Assembly (NCBI GenBank): GCA_003161515.1
Contig: PMOH01000279.1
Span: 1-7,660, forward strand
Length of the DNA: 7,660 nucleotides
DNA from: Deltaproteobacteria bacterium
GTDB lineage: Bacteria; Desulfobacterota; Binatia; Binatales; Binataceae
Direction of reading: 5' to 3'
Shown here one piece after another: positions 1 through 5,655 of this stretch (position 1 is its first letter; each line of letters starts with the position of its first letter). The notes below the pieces were generated by a model, which had not been told where the DNA came from, searched no databases, and was given only the letters and a program-made list of their open reading frames with translations. Made by a program: the position numbers and the translations under genes.

Positions 1-102
1 ATGATACGCGGAATCAACCGCTACGGCCGCGAGTACACGACGCCCGAGCGTGCGATCGATATAGTCACGTCGATCTTCCTCGACGGATACACCGCGCGAT
101 AA
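1..102 (+). CDS. C-terminal fragment of an upstream gene, possibly a TetR-type regulator
   Basis: Frame 1 is open from the first base to a TAA at 100-102 and gives about 33 residues ending in SIFLDGYTAR. The window happens to begin with ATG, but this is more likely an internal Met of a gene that starts upstream. The pattern TTPERAIDIVTSIFLDGY resembles the last helix of TetR/AcrR-family regulators, which often ends in a hydrophobic stretch followed by a Gly. That resemblance is weak and the function is a guess. The next gene starts 32 bases downstream on the same strand, so the two may be co-transcribed. Confidence 0.45.
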   Translation: MIRGINRYGREYTTPERAIDIVTSIFLDGYTAR

Positions 103-134
103 AATTGCGGCGATTCTGAACTCGGGAGACCTGC

Positions 135-629
135 ATGCAGGATCTGATTCCCCTAGCCAAAAAAATCGCGGTGATGCTCAAAGACCGGCGGGAGACCGTC
201 GCAGTCGCCGAATCGAGCACCGGCGGGCTCATCTCGGCGGCGCTGTTGAGTATTCCCGGCGCGTCGGCGTACTTCATCGGCGGCGCGGTGGTTTACACGC
301 TCAAGGCGCGGCGCGCGATGCTCGAGGTTCCCGACTCCGCATTCGCCGGAATCAAATCGGTCACCGAAGAAGGCGCGATGATCCTCGCGCGCGCGGCCCG
401 CACGCGATTCGATGTTACCTGGAGCATCGCGGAGATCGGCGCGAGCGGCCCCACCGGCAATCGCTACGGCGATGCGGCGGGCCACAGCTGTATCGGAGTC
501 GCAGGCCCGGTCGAGCGCTCGGTGACAGTCGAAACGGGCAGCGCAGATCGCGTCGCGAACATGCGGACGTTCGCAACCGCCGCGTTGAATTTGTTAATCC
601 AAAGCATATCGTCGTCCAGCAAGAGCTGA
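135..629 (+). CDS. CinA C-terminal domain protein (PncC-like nicotinamide-nucleotide amidase family)
   Basis: The protein has 164 residues, the usual size of a stand-alone CinA C-terminal domain (PncC family). Characterised members deamidate nicotinamide mononucleotide to nicotinate mononucleotide in cytoplasmic NAD recycling. Visible signatures are AESSTGG at residues 25-31 (usually AESCTGG, with the first Ser as nucleophile, here S27), PGASAYFIGGAVVYT at 41-55, and GASGPTG at 102-108 (usually GIAGPGG). Three substitutions stand out: Cys to Ser after the catalytic Ser, Ala to Ser in the second Gly motif, and Arg59 where PncC normally has the Lys of YSNxAK, although a Lys lies two residues earlier. 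The protein therefore belongs to a divergent subfamily and amidase activity is inferred. There is no N-terminal molybdopterin-binding domain, so it is not a full CinA. The start is supported by GGGAG at 124-128, six bases before the ATG. Confidence 0.88.
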   Translation: MQDLIPLAKKIAVMLKDRRETVAVAESSTGGLISAALLSIPGASAYFIGGAVVYTLKARRAMLEVPDSAFAGIKSVTEEGAMILARAARTRFDVTWSIAEIGASGPTGNRYGDAAGHSCIGVAGPVERSVTVETGSADRVANMRTFATAALNLLIQSISSSSKS

Positions 630-667
630 TTTTCAAGTGGGCGCCGGTTTTCCGCGTCGATCCGGTT

Positions 668-689
668 CCCCTTCTCGCGCGGGAAGGGG
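668..689. repeat. Hairpin 1 of an intergenic REP-like mosaic
   Basis: CCCCTTC (668-674) pairs with GAAGGGG (683-689) around a GC-rich apex, and is followed by the tail TTAGGGGTTAGG. The combination of a C-run/G-run stem with a TTAGGG-like tail resembles dispersed intergenic repeats seen in many GC-rich genomes. It lies 39 bases after the CinA-like stop and could also slow or end transcription, but no T-run follows. Confidence 0.5.
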
Positions 690-746
690 TTAGGGGTTAG
701 GTTCTTCGGCTCCACTCGCAGGCGAGACAGAACAGAATCTTAAGTC

Positions 747-767
747 GCGCGCGAAAAGAACGCGCGC
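747..767. repeat. Hairpin 2 of the intergenic mosaic
   Basis: GCGCGCG (747-753) pairs perfectly with CGCGCGC (761-767) around the A-rich loop AAAAGAA. It sits between the two C/G-run hairpins. No T-run follows on either strand, so a simple intrinsic terminator is not supported. Confidence 0.45.
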
Positions 768-776
768 TGTATAAGG

Positions 777-814
777 ACCCTCACCTTTGATCCTCTCCCT
801 TTCAGGGAGAGGGG
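777..814. repeat. Hairpin 3 of the intergenic mosaic, inverted relative to hairpin 1
   Basis: CCTCTCCCT (792-800) pairs over nine bases with AGGGAGAGG (804-812) around a TTC loop. The ACCCTCACC tail precedes it on the + strand. The tail lies on the opposite side from the tail of hairpin 1, so the two face each other. The hairpin lies just past the stop of the minus-strand MFS gene and may help end that transcript, but there is no T-tract on the minus strand. Confidence 0.5.
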
Positions 815-824
815 ATACGCCGCA

Positions 825-2066
825 TCACGGCGTCACTTCTGACAATTGATCCACTTCGCGCAGGCTTGGGAACAAGTGGTACCACAGCGCTACGATCACC
901 AGCGTGCCGACGCCTCCGATTACTACCGCCGGCACTGTGCCGAACCAGGTTGCGGTGACGCCGGATTCGAATTCGCCGAGTTCGTTCGATGCGCCCACGA
1001 AAAGACGGTTCACCGCGCTCACGCGTCCGCGCATCGCGTCGGGCGTCGCCAGCTGGGTGAGAGTGGTGCGCACGTAAACGCTCACCATGTCCGAGGCGCC
1101 GAGCACGAACAGCGCGGCGATCGAGAGCGCGAAGTTTCGGGACAAGCCAAAGACGATCGTCGCGATTCCGAAAATCGCCACGCACGCGAACATCGCGCGT
1201 CCCGCCCGCCGTGACAGCGCACGCTGGCCGAGCGCCAACCCGAGCATCGCCGCGCCCAGGGCGGGCGCGCTGCGCAATACTCCAAGTCCGAGCGGCCCGA
1301 CATGCAAAATGTCGCGCGCATAGATCGGCAACAACGCAGTCGCGCCGCCAAGCAGCACCGCGAACAAATCCAATGAGAAGGCGCCGAGGATCATCGGCTT
1401 GCGCCACACGTACGCGATTCCCGCTGTGATCCGCTCGAACACCGTCGTGTCGGGCTGCGCTTCGTAGCGCGCACTGCGGCTCCGGATGCCCATCATCACG
1501 ATTGCGATAGTCACAAACAAGATCATGCAGACGCCGTAGTCCACCGCCGGGCCCAGGATGTAAATCGCGCCGCCGATTGCCGGTCCCGCGATCACCGCAA
1601 CCTGCGAGGTCGAAGATGCCCACGCGACGGCTTGCGGAAACTGATCCTGCGGCACCAGTAGCGGCACGAACGACTGCGACGCCGGTCCGGCAAATGCGCG
1701 CGCCGCTCCGAACAGCGCGAGCACTACGTAAAACGGCCAGACAGTGGTGGTCCCCGACAGCGCGAGGAATAGAAAACCGCCGCTTGCGATTCCAGAGCAC
1801 AGATTGCTGACCACGATGATCGTTCTGCGATTGAAACGATCCGCCAGGTGCCCGGCGGGAATCGTGCAGGCCATCATCGGCAGAAACTGGAACAGCCCGG
1901 CGTATCCGAGCGCGAGCGGCGTGCGCGCGATGCTGTAAATTTGCCAGCTGACTGCGACCGACTGTACCTGGGTGGCGAGAATCGCGAGGAACGCCGCGAC
2001 CAGGAACCGGCGAAAGTCGCGGTGTGCGAGGGCGTTCGAATTTGCAGTCGCGGGCGAGGCATCCAT
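825..2066 (-). CDS. MFS transporter, EntS/MFS_3-type exporter
   Basis: This is a 413-residue inner-membrane protein with about 12 hydrophobic segments, the usual size for the MFS_3/enterobactin-exporter-like branch. The N-terminal half shows SVAVSWQIYSIARTPLALG (residues 36-54) and motif A GHLADRFNRR (72-81) between the second and third membrane segments. The C-terminal half keeps the family block TPDAMRGRVSAVNRLF followed by GASNELGEFESG. Such proteins use the proton gradient to export small molecules such as siderophores or drugs. The substrate cannot be read from the sequence. The frame is open to an ATG at 2120, but the ATG at 2066 is preferred: GGGGAGG lies seven bases upstream (2074-2080) and the 18 extra residues do not resemble the family start. 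The gene is divergent from the M20 peptidase across 83 bases. Confidence 0.9.
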   Translation of the reverse strand: MDASPATANSNALAHRDFRRFLVAAFLAILATQVQSVAVSWQIYSIARTPLALGYAGLFQFLPMMACTIPAGHLADRFNRRTIIVVSNLCSGIASGGFLFLALSGTTTVWPFYVVLALFGAARAFAGPASQSFVPLLVPQDQFPQAVAWASSTSQVAVIAGPAIGGAIYILGPAVDYGVCMILFVTIAIVMMGIRSRSARYEAQPDTTVFERITAGIAYVWRKPMILGAFSLDLFAVLLGGATALLPIYARDILHVGPLGLGVLRSAPALGAAMLGLALGQRALSRRAGRAMFACVAIFGIATIVFGLSRNFALSIAALFVLGASDMVSVYVRTTLTQLATPDAMRGRVSAVNRLFVGASNELGEFESGVTATWFGTVPAVVIGGVGTLVIVALWYHLFPSLREVDQLSEVTP

Positions 2067-2073
2067 CGGTTGG

Positions 2074-2080
2074 CCTCCCC
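2074..2080 (-). promoter_or_regulatory. Ribosome binding site that fixes the MFS start
   Basis: On the minus strand GGGGAGG is followed by seven bases and then ATG at 2066-2064. It supports the internal start over the upstream ATG at 2120. Confidence 0.8.
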
Positions 2081-2103
2081 GTTGTATTGGAAGCGCGCAG
2101 AGG

Positions 2104-2126
2104 AATCGACATTTTGCCAATCGACA
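2104..2126. promoter_or_regulatory. 8-bp direct repeat in the divergent MFS/M20 promoter region, candidate operator
   Basis: AATCGACA occurs at 2104-2111 and again at 2119-2126, separated by TTTTGCC, a period of 15 bases. It lies in the 83-base gap between two divergent starts, 24 bases before the peptidase ATG, where a regulator could act on both genes. TTGCCA at 2114-2119 could serve as a -35 box for the + strand, but no convincing -10 follows. The regulator is unknown. Confidence 0.35.
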
Positions 2127-2149
2127 GTCATCTCGCGTAGGCTCGCATC

Positions 2150-3565
2150 ATGGACAAATCAGCGATCCGAACTCAGGTCGAGCGGCTGTGGGACGATTCA
2201 ATCGTCGGCGAATTGACCGAGTACATTCGTATCCCCAACAAATCGGTCGCGTTCGATCGCGACTGGAAAGCGCACGGGCACATGGACCGCGTCGTCGCGC
2301 GTTTCGAAAATTGGGCGCGCCGCCAGAGTATCCGAGGCATGAAGCTCGAGGTCGTGCAGCTCGAAGGACGCACACCGCTGCTGTTCATGGACATCCCCGG
2401 CGACTCGAACGATTGCGTGCTGCTGTACGGGCACATGGACAAGCAGCCCGAGATGACGGGATGGCGCGAAGGGCTCGGCCCGTGGAATCCGGTGCGCGAG
2501 GGCGATCGTCTGTACGGCCGCGGCAGTGCCGACGACGGCTACGCGATGTTTGCGTGCGTCGGCGCGATTGCGTCGTTGCAGGCGAATTCGGTCAAGCACG
2601 CGCGATGCGTCGTGATCATCGAGGCTTGCGAGGAAAGCGGCAGCTTCGATCTCCCTCATTATATTGCGCATCTCGCGCCGCGGATCGGGCAGCCGACTTT
2701 GTGCATCGCGCTGGACTCGGGATGCGGCAATTACGAGCAACTCTGGCTCACGACTTCGCTGCGCGGCTTGTCCGGCGGGAAACTCCAGGTCGATGTACTC
2801 ACCGAGGGCGTACACTCAGGCGACGCGGGCGGCGTTGCGCCCGACAGCTTCCGCATCGTGCGCCAGTTGTTGAGCCGCATCGAGGACGAGGCCACCGGCA
2901 AAGTGATCGGCGAGGAATTTTACGCGACTATTCCCGACGCGCGCCTCAAGCAGGCGGCCGCGACCGCCGCGGTGCTCGGCGACGACATCAGCACGAAGTT
3001 TCCATTCGTCGAAGGTGCGCGTGCCGTCAGCAACGATCCGGCAGAGCTGATCCTCAATCGCGCGTGGCGGCCCGCGCTTTCGATCATCGGTGCCGACGGC
3101 TTGCCGACGACGAGCAATGCCGGCAACGTACTGCGCCCGGGCACGGCGTTGAGTTTGTCGCTCAGACTGCCGCCGACGGTCGATGCAAAGGTCGCGGGGC
3201 AAAAGCTGAAAAGCATTCTGGAAAAGGATCCGCCCTACGGATGCAAGGTGACATTCCAATCCAACTGGGGCGCGAGCGGATGGAACGCGCCCGAACTTTC
3301 GCCGTGGCTCGAGCGCAGCCTCGACGCAGCGTCGAATGACTACTTCGGCAAACCGACCGCCTACATGGGCGAAGGCGGCACGATTCCGTTCATGGGAACG
3401 TTGGGCGAGCGCTTTCCGCAATCGCAATTTCTGATCACAGGCGTCCTGGGCCCACACGCCAACGCGCACGGCCCCAACGAGTTTCTCCACATCCCGACCG
3501 CAAAGAAGGTGACCTGCTGCGTAGCAAAAGTGATCGCCGATCACTTCACTCGCACTAACGCTTGA
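2150..3565 (+). CDS. M20-family zinc metallopeptidase (CNDP-like dipeptidase/deacylase)
   Basis: This 471-residue cytoplasmic enzyme has the complete two-zinc site of the M20 family. YGHMDKQP gives ligand His95 and catalytic Asp97. GRGSADDG gives bridging Asp128. EACEESGS gives general-base Glu161 and ligand Glu162. ALDSGC gives Asp189 and NAHGPNE near the end gives His440. The inserted dimerisation domain is present: GVHSGDAGG holds His222, which in carnosinase-like dimers reaches the partner active site. Length and motif spacing match CNDP/PepV-like dipeptidases better than ArgE or DapE. Dipeptides or N-acyl amino acids are therefore likely substrates, but specificity is inferred. The start has only a weak AGG (2139-2141), and the ORF begins with a plausible helix. 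It is divergent from the MFS gene. A perfect 8-bp inverted repeat lies in its last codons. Confidence 0.92.
   Translation: MDKSAIRTQVERLWDDSIVGELTEYIRIPNKSVAFDRDWKAHGHMDRVVARFENWARRQSIRGMKLEVVQLEGRTPLLFMDIPGDSNDCVLLYGHMDKQPEMTGWREGLGPWNPVREGDRLYGRGSADDGYAMFACVGAIASLQANSVKHARCVVIIEACEESGSFDLPHYIAHLAPRIGQPTLCIALDSGCGNYEQLWLTTSLRGLSGGKLQVDVLTEGVHSGDAGGVAPDSFRIVRQLLSRIEDEATGKVIGEEFYATIPDARLKQAAATAAVLGDDISTKFPFVEGARAVSNDPAELILNRAWRPALSIIGADGLPTTSNAGNVLRPGTALSLSLRLPPTVDAKVAGQKLKSILEKDPPYGCKVTFQSNWGASGWNAPELSPWLERSLDAASNDYFGKPTAYMGEGGTIPFMGTLGERFPQSQFLITGVLGPHANAHGPNEFLHIPTAKKVTCCVAKVIADHFTRTNA
3528..3546. repeat. Perfect inverted repeat in the last codons of the M20 gene
   Basis: AAGTGATC (3528-3535) and GATCACTT (3539-3546) are separated by GCC. 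The hairpin lies 19 bases before the end of the stop codon and no T-run follows directly, so it may be chance, a processing site or a weak pause site. Confidence 0.3.
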
Positions 3566-3757
3566 GACCGGGAGACGCCATGACCTCACCGCCTCTCTAG
3601 CCCTGAACTTTTTCGCCTTATGCAGTAGGTCCGACAGTGGTAATCTGGCTCCTATGACTCCAGTTAACACGAAACTCCAGCGAATCCCCGCACCTCCAGA
3701 AAAAGTGATTTTTGTCGGAACGAAGCTACCGGTAGTAGGTGCTTCATCCGAGACCAC

Positions 3758-3765
3758 TACAGATG
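3758..3765. repeat. Left target-site duplication
   Basis: TACAGATG lies immediately outside the left terminal inverted repeat and is repeated in the same orientation at 5782-5789. If the inverted repeat is counted as 16 bp, the duplication can be read as 10 bp (CTACAGATGG at 3757-3766 and 5781-5790). The overlap makes the exact edge ambiguous by one base on each side. Confidence 0.85.
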
Positions 3766-3782
3766 GGTACTGCTGCACTTTG
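3766..3782. repeat. Left terminal inverted repeat (17 bp)
   Basis: GGTACTGCTGCACTTTG at this position is the exact reverse complement of 5765-5781. The match stops at base 17 on the inner side and at the duplication on the outer side, as expected for a transposon end. Confidence 0.88.
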
Positions 3783-3796
3783 AAAGCGGCGCGCGT

Positions 3797-3824
3797 TTGA
3801 ATACGAAATCAATCGCGGCATACT
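3797..3824 (+). promoter_or_regulatory. Possible promoter of the cargo genes
   Basis: TTGAAT (3797-3802) and CATACT (3819-3824) are spaced 16 bases apart and each match the sigma-70 consensus at four of six positions. Transcription would start near 3831, just before the first cargo gene. A small inverted repeat, GCGGC/GCCGC at 3815-3819 and 3826-3830, overlaps the -10 box and the expected start. The call rests on position and weak consensus only. Confidence 0.3.
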
Positions 3825-3848
3825 CGCCGCATGATTCGAAGAAAGCTG

Positions 3849-4073
3849 ATGCCGCGCGATACCAATCTATTAGCTGGCGAGATCGTCAAGCTCGCGACAG
3901 GTCAGCCAGTAGAGCCGGAGCCGGAACCGCCTGCCAAGAATCCTGCTGCCATTGCACTCGGAAAACTAGGCGGCAAGGTGCGCAGGACCAAACTCCCCAA
4001 AGCCCGCCGCTCGGAGATCGCTCGCAAAGCCGTCAACGCCCGTTGGCGGAAGAATCGCAAGTCGAGACCGTAA
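3849..4073 (+). CDS. Small basic protein with an RSEIARKA..ARW-type motif
   Basis: This is a 74-residue hypothetical protein. The N-terminus MPRDTNLLAGEIVKLATG is followed by an acidic/proline linker (EPEPEPP, residues 22-28). The C-terminal part has NPAAIALGKLGGKV (31-44) and RRSEIARKAVNARW (53-66), ending in a strongly basic tail. I know this LGxxGG...RRSEIAxKAxxARW arrangement from many small uncharacterised bacterial proteins. The basic helical end suggests nucleic-acid binding, which is inference. It is the first gene in the element and could be its regulator. An in-frame ATG at 3831 would add six residues. I prefer 3849 because GAAAG lies just upstream and PRD..LLA is the more family-like start. 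A competing frame through this segment gives an Arg/Ser/Cys-rich product that looks like a shadow. Confidence 0.7.
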   Translation: MPRDTNLLAGEIVKLATGQPVEPEPEPPAKNPAAIALGKLGGKVRRTKLPKARRSEIARKAVNARWRKNRKSRP

Positions 4074-4185
4074 ATCTTACAGATTGGCGTAATATTCCCA
4101 CGCCAGTCGCATTGTTTATAACCCCGATTGCTTTTGGTGAGAAGACATGTTTTAAGCCTTCTGGGGACTCCATTCACAAATGGTT

Positions 4186-4193
4186 AAGGGGGA
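4186..4193 (+). promoter_or_regulatory. Ribosome binding site supporting a GTG start at 4199
   Basis: AAGGGGGA is followed by five bases and then GTG at 4199-4201. It is the strongest Shine-Dalgarno-like match anywhere in the 5' part of this reading frame, which has no in-frame ATG until about 4612. Confidence 0.55.
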
Positions 4194-4198
4194 ACGAC

Positions 4199-5056
4199 GT
4201 GACTCGGAACGAGCTGGCACGATTGCTGAATCTGTATCCGATTACCGTTCTGCGCGCCACATGGAACTTGGGCAATTTGAACAAAGATGCGGCAATCGCT
4301 GAAGTTGTAAAACAAGCGACAGAGTCAGACATCGTCGGATTTGCTGCCAAGTATCATCCTTGTAATCGACAGCATGTTCATCTTTTCGATCTCCCGTCTC
4401 CAATCGGAAGTGGGTTTCCGTCAAATCCAATTGGCGGAAACATCGCCCCGCAGATCAAGAGCACGTCGGGAGCAAGTCGAGAGTATTTTTTCCTAGCTGA
4501 CCTCAAATTTGGCGTCGTAATCTTGGACACTCCGCGGCGCGAGTATATCGAATTTAAGTGGCCGATATCCGTCATAGCGGAAGGGAGCGTCTTGCAAGTA
4601 AAATTTACGATCATGGAGAAAGACCTCAGTTCATATTTCGACAATAGTCCCGTCTCCGTACGCTCTCGAAACATCGACGAAAGCACAATTCTTACATCGG
4701 TTAAGGCTACGCTCGCGCCGTCATGGAGTCCGTCGCCGATGGATATTAACCGCGGCGTCAAGGCGCTATGGGAAAAAGACATCGTAGATTCGCCAGCAGC
4801 CCAATGGAAAAATGCTAAGTCTACGACCGTCGAGATAATGGACGAAACCTTTATGATTAAGCGCGACCGACAAGATGTTTATAAAATAATCGCCAAGTCG
4901 CCATTGCAGAAAACTCAATTCTCCATACGCGACGACAAGTCGCCCATCTCGCGCTTTGTGGTCGATGCAGGGTCGGGGGTAGTGCGATTTCCTAAGTTCT
5001 CGACCAGCCCTAAGGGCACCACAGATGTCATTGCACAAATTCTTAAATTTAATTGA
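4199..5056 (+). CDS. Unrecognised cargo protein, about 285 residues
   Basis: I do not recognise a family. From the GTG at 4199 the product has 285 residues, with no signal peptide or membrane segment. The first 50 residues look helical (TRNELARLLNLYPITVL). A cluster HPCNRQHVH at 53-61 (His53, Cys55, His59, His61) could bind a metal, and Cys55 is the only cysteine. A Pro/Gly-rich stretch at 66-84 follows, and the rest alternates short hydrophobic strands, suggesting a beta-rich C-terminal domain. The frame stays open upstream, so TTG starts at 4112 (314 residues) or 4043 (337 residues) are possible. The DNA between 4074 and 4198 reads plausibly as protein, but only 4199 has a good ribosome binding site. 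The stop at 5054-5056 lies 32 bases inside the next gene, indicating coupling. Codon use is less GC-rich than in the flanking chromosome. Confidence 0.7.
   Translation: MTRNELARLLNLYPITVLRATWNLGNLNKDAAIAEVVKQATESDIVGFAAKYHPCNRQHVHLFDLPSPIGSGFPSNPIGGNIAPQIKSTSGASREYFFLADLKFGVVILDTPRREYIEFKWPISVIAEGSVLQVKFTIMEKDLSSYFDNSPVSVRSRNIDESTILTSVKATLAPSWSPSPMDINRGVKALWEKDIVDSPAAQWKNAKSTTVEIMDETFMIKRDRQDVYKIIAKSPLQKTQFSIRDDKSPISRFVVDAGSGVVRFPKFSTSPKGTTDVIAQILKFN
5012..5016 (+). promoter_or_regulatory. Ribosome binding site inside the preceding gene
   Basis: AAGGG lies eight bases before the ATG at 5025 and within the coding sequence of the 4199-5056 gene. It supports the overlapping start and coupled translation. 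Confidence 0.55.
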
Positions 5057-5393
5057 GCATACGCCAGGCATCGGGCCATTTGTCGCTAATCGCGAGAAGC
5101 TGGTCGAGGACACCGATCCGGACCGTATATACGTAGAAAATATACGTGCATTTTTTGGGATACCCTTTCGGTTCGCAGAGTTTCTTTGCGATCTTGCGGT
5201 GCGACAAGGTGTATTCGCTAGAAAGATTGGATTGATTTGTCCTCAGTGCGGGAAAATGTTGTTGTCTGTTGATTCTGAGGATGACGTTCCTGAGCAGATA
5301 CTTTGTGACGTGTGCGAAATAGACGAGCGCGATCAATACATCTTTGACTCGGCCGAGCTGACACGTCTGCCCTTTTATCAGCTCATCCGTTGA
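5025..5393 (+). CDS. Cargo protein with a C-terminal zinc ribbon (122 residues)
   Basis: The gene overlaps the end of its upstream neighbour by 32 bases and has its own ribosome binding site at 5012-5016. A helical segment VENIRAFFGIPFRFAEFLCD begins at residue 37, followed by LAVRQGVFARKIG, and looks like a winged-helix-sized domain. It is followed by two CxxC knuckles, Cys72/Cys75 (CPQC) and Cys94/Cys97 (CDVC), 18 residues apart, a standard treble-clef/zinc-ribbon layout. The C-terminus is acidic and ends PFYQLIR. I cannot name the family. The layout suggests a small nucleic-acid-binding or protein-protein adaptor, which is inference. Its TGA at 5391-5393 overlaps the TTG start of the next gene (TTGA), so the two are probably made together. 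No catalytic motif is seen. Confidence 0.78.
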   Translation: MSLHKFLNLIEHTPGIGPFVANREKLVEDTDPDRIYVENIRAFFGIPFRFAEFLCDLAVRQGVFARKIGLICPQCGKMLLSVDSEDDVPEQILCDVCEIDERDQYIFDSAELTRLPFYQLIR

Positions 5394-5641
5394 ACATCGA
5401 CGAACGCATACGCGTTTTTACTGCGATAGCCGATATATTCTGGCGATTCGTTCTTACAATCGTTGGTTCCGTGCTCTGGATATACTTGACGATAGCGCTC
5501 GTTCGAACTCCCAACATTTCCTACGCCGCAGCGGATAGTTTCTTGTCAATGACAATCGGCGTCATGTTCAGGTACTACTTCTCGCGTGCGGAAAGTCCGA
5601 AAAAGAAGCAACGCAAGCGCGGCTCGAACGATGTCACTTGA
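5390..5641 (+). CDS. Small cargo membrane protein (83 residues, two hydrophobic segments)
   Basis: The likely start is TTG at 5390, overlapping the previous stop as TTGA. The next in-frame ATG is too deep (Met54) to be the start. The first transmembrane helix spans about residues 20-38 (FVLTIVGSVLWIYLTIALV). A second, more amphipathic hydrophobic segment spans about 46-64. The protein ends in a positively charged tail (KKKQRKR at 71-77) that by the positive-inside rule should be cytoplasmic, as should the N-terminus. There is no signal peptidase site. Small two-helix proteins of this form act as membrane effectors, toxins or holin-like proteins in several gene systems, but no family is recognised and the role is open. 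It is the last gene of the coupled cargo set, and the DNA after it holds an inverted-repeat structure. Confidence 0.65.
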   Translation: MNIDERIRVFTAIADIFWRFVLTIVGSVLWIYLTIALVRTPNISYAAADSFLSMTIGVMFRYYFSRAESPKKKQRKRGSNDVT

Positions 5642-5655
5642 CTCATACTCAAGAG

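Larger units (their letters stand above)
3654..3800 (+). other. Small ORF crossing the left edge of the mobile element, probably an interrupted or non-coding reading frame
   Basis: An ATG at 3654 opens 48 codons ending in TGA at 3798-3800. The last 12 or so codons come from the terminal repeat and interior of the mobile element. If the element and one copy of the 8-bp duplication are removed, the frame would run through 5790 onward and stop at TAG 5812-5814. That gives a 45-codon ORF ending three bases before the VOC ribosome binding site. No ribosome binding site precedes 3654 and I recognise no domain. The rest of the 200 bases between the M20 stop and the element holds only a six-codon ORF (3580-3600) behind GGGAG, and no other gene. 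Confidence 0.2.

Noticed and set aside
802..2112. Long minus-strand frame overlapping the MFS gene
   Set aside because: It is the shifted frame of the MFS gene, Arg-rich and without any recognisable domain. The MFS frame has clear family motifs.
1972..3339. Long plus-strand frame across the MFS start and the peptidase
   Set aside because: It is Arg-rich shadow sequence that conflicts with the M20 gene, which has all its zinc ligands.
3580..3600. Six-codon ORF (MTSPPL) behind GGGAG after the peptidase
   Set aside because: It is too short to support as a gene. It might be the remnant of a lost gene start, but nothing follows in frame.
3601..3653. Possible promoter with TAATCT as -10 box before the ATG at 3654
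   Set aside because: Only three of six -10 bases match and no -35 box is found at a suitable distance.
2816..3778. Long minus-strand frame opposite the peptidase and reaching into the element's left end
   Set aside because: It is antisense to a confident gene and crosses the transposon boundary, with no family signal.
3797..4042. N-terminal extension of the large cargo gene from TTG 3797 (419 residues in all)
   Set aside because: This stretch lies over the RSEIARKA-type gene in another frame and translates to an Arg/Ser/Gln/Cys-rich sequence with no structure, typical of a shadow frame.
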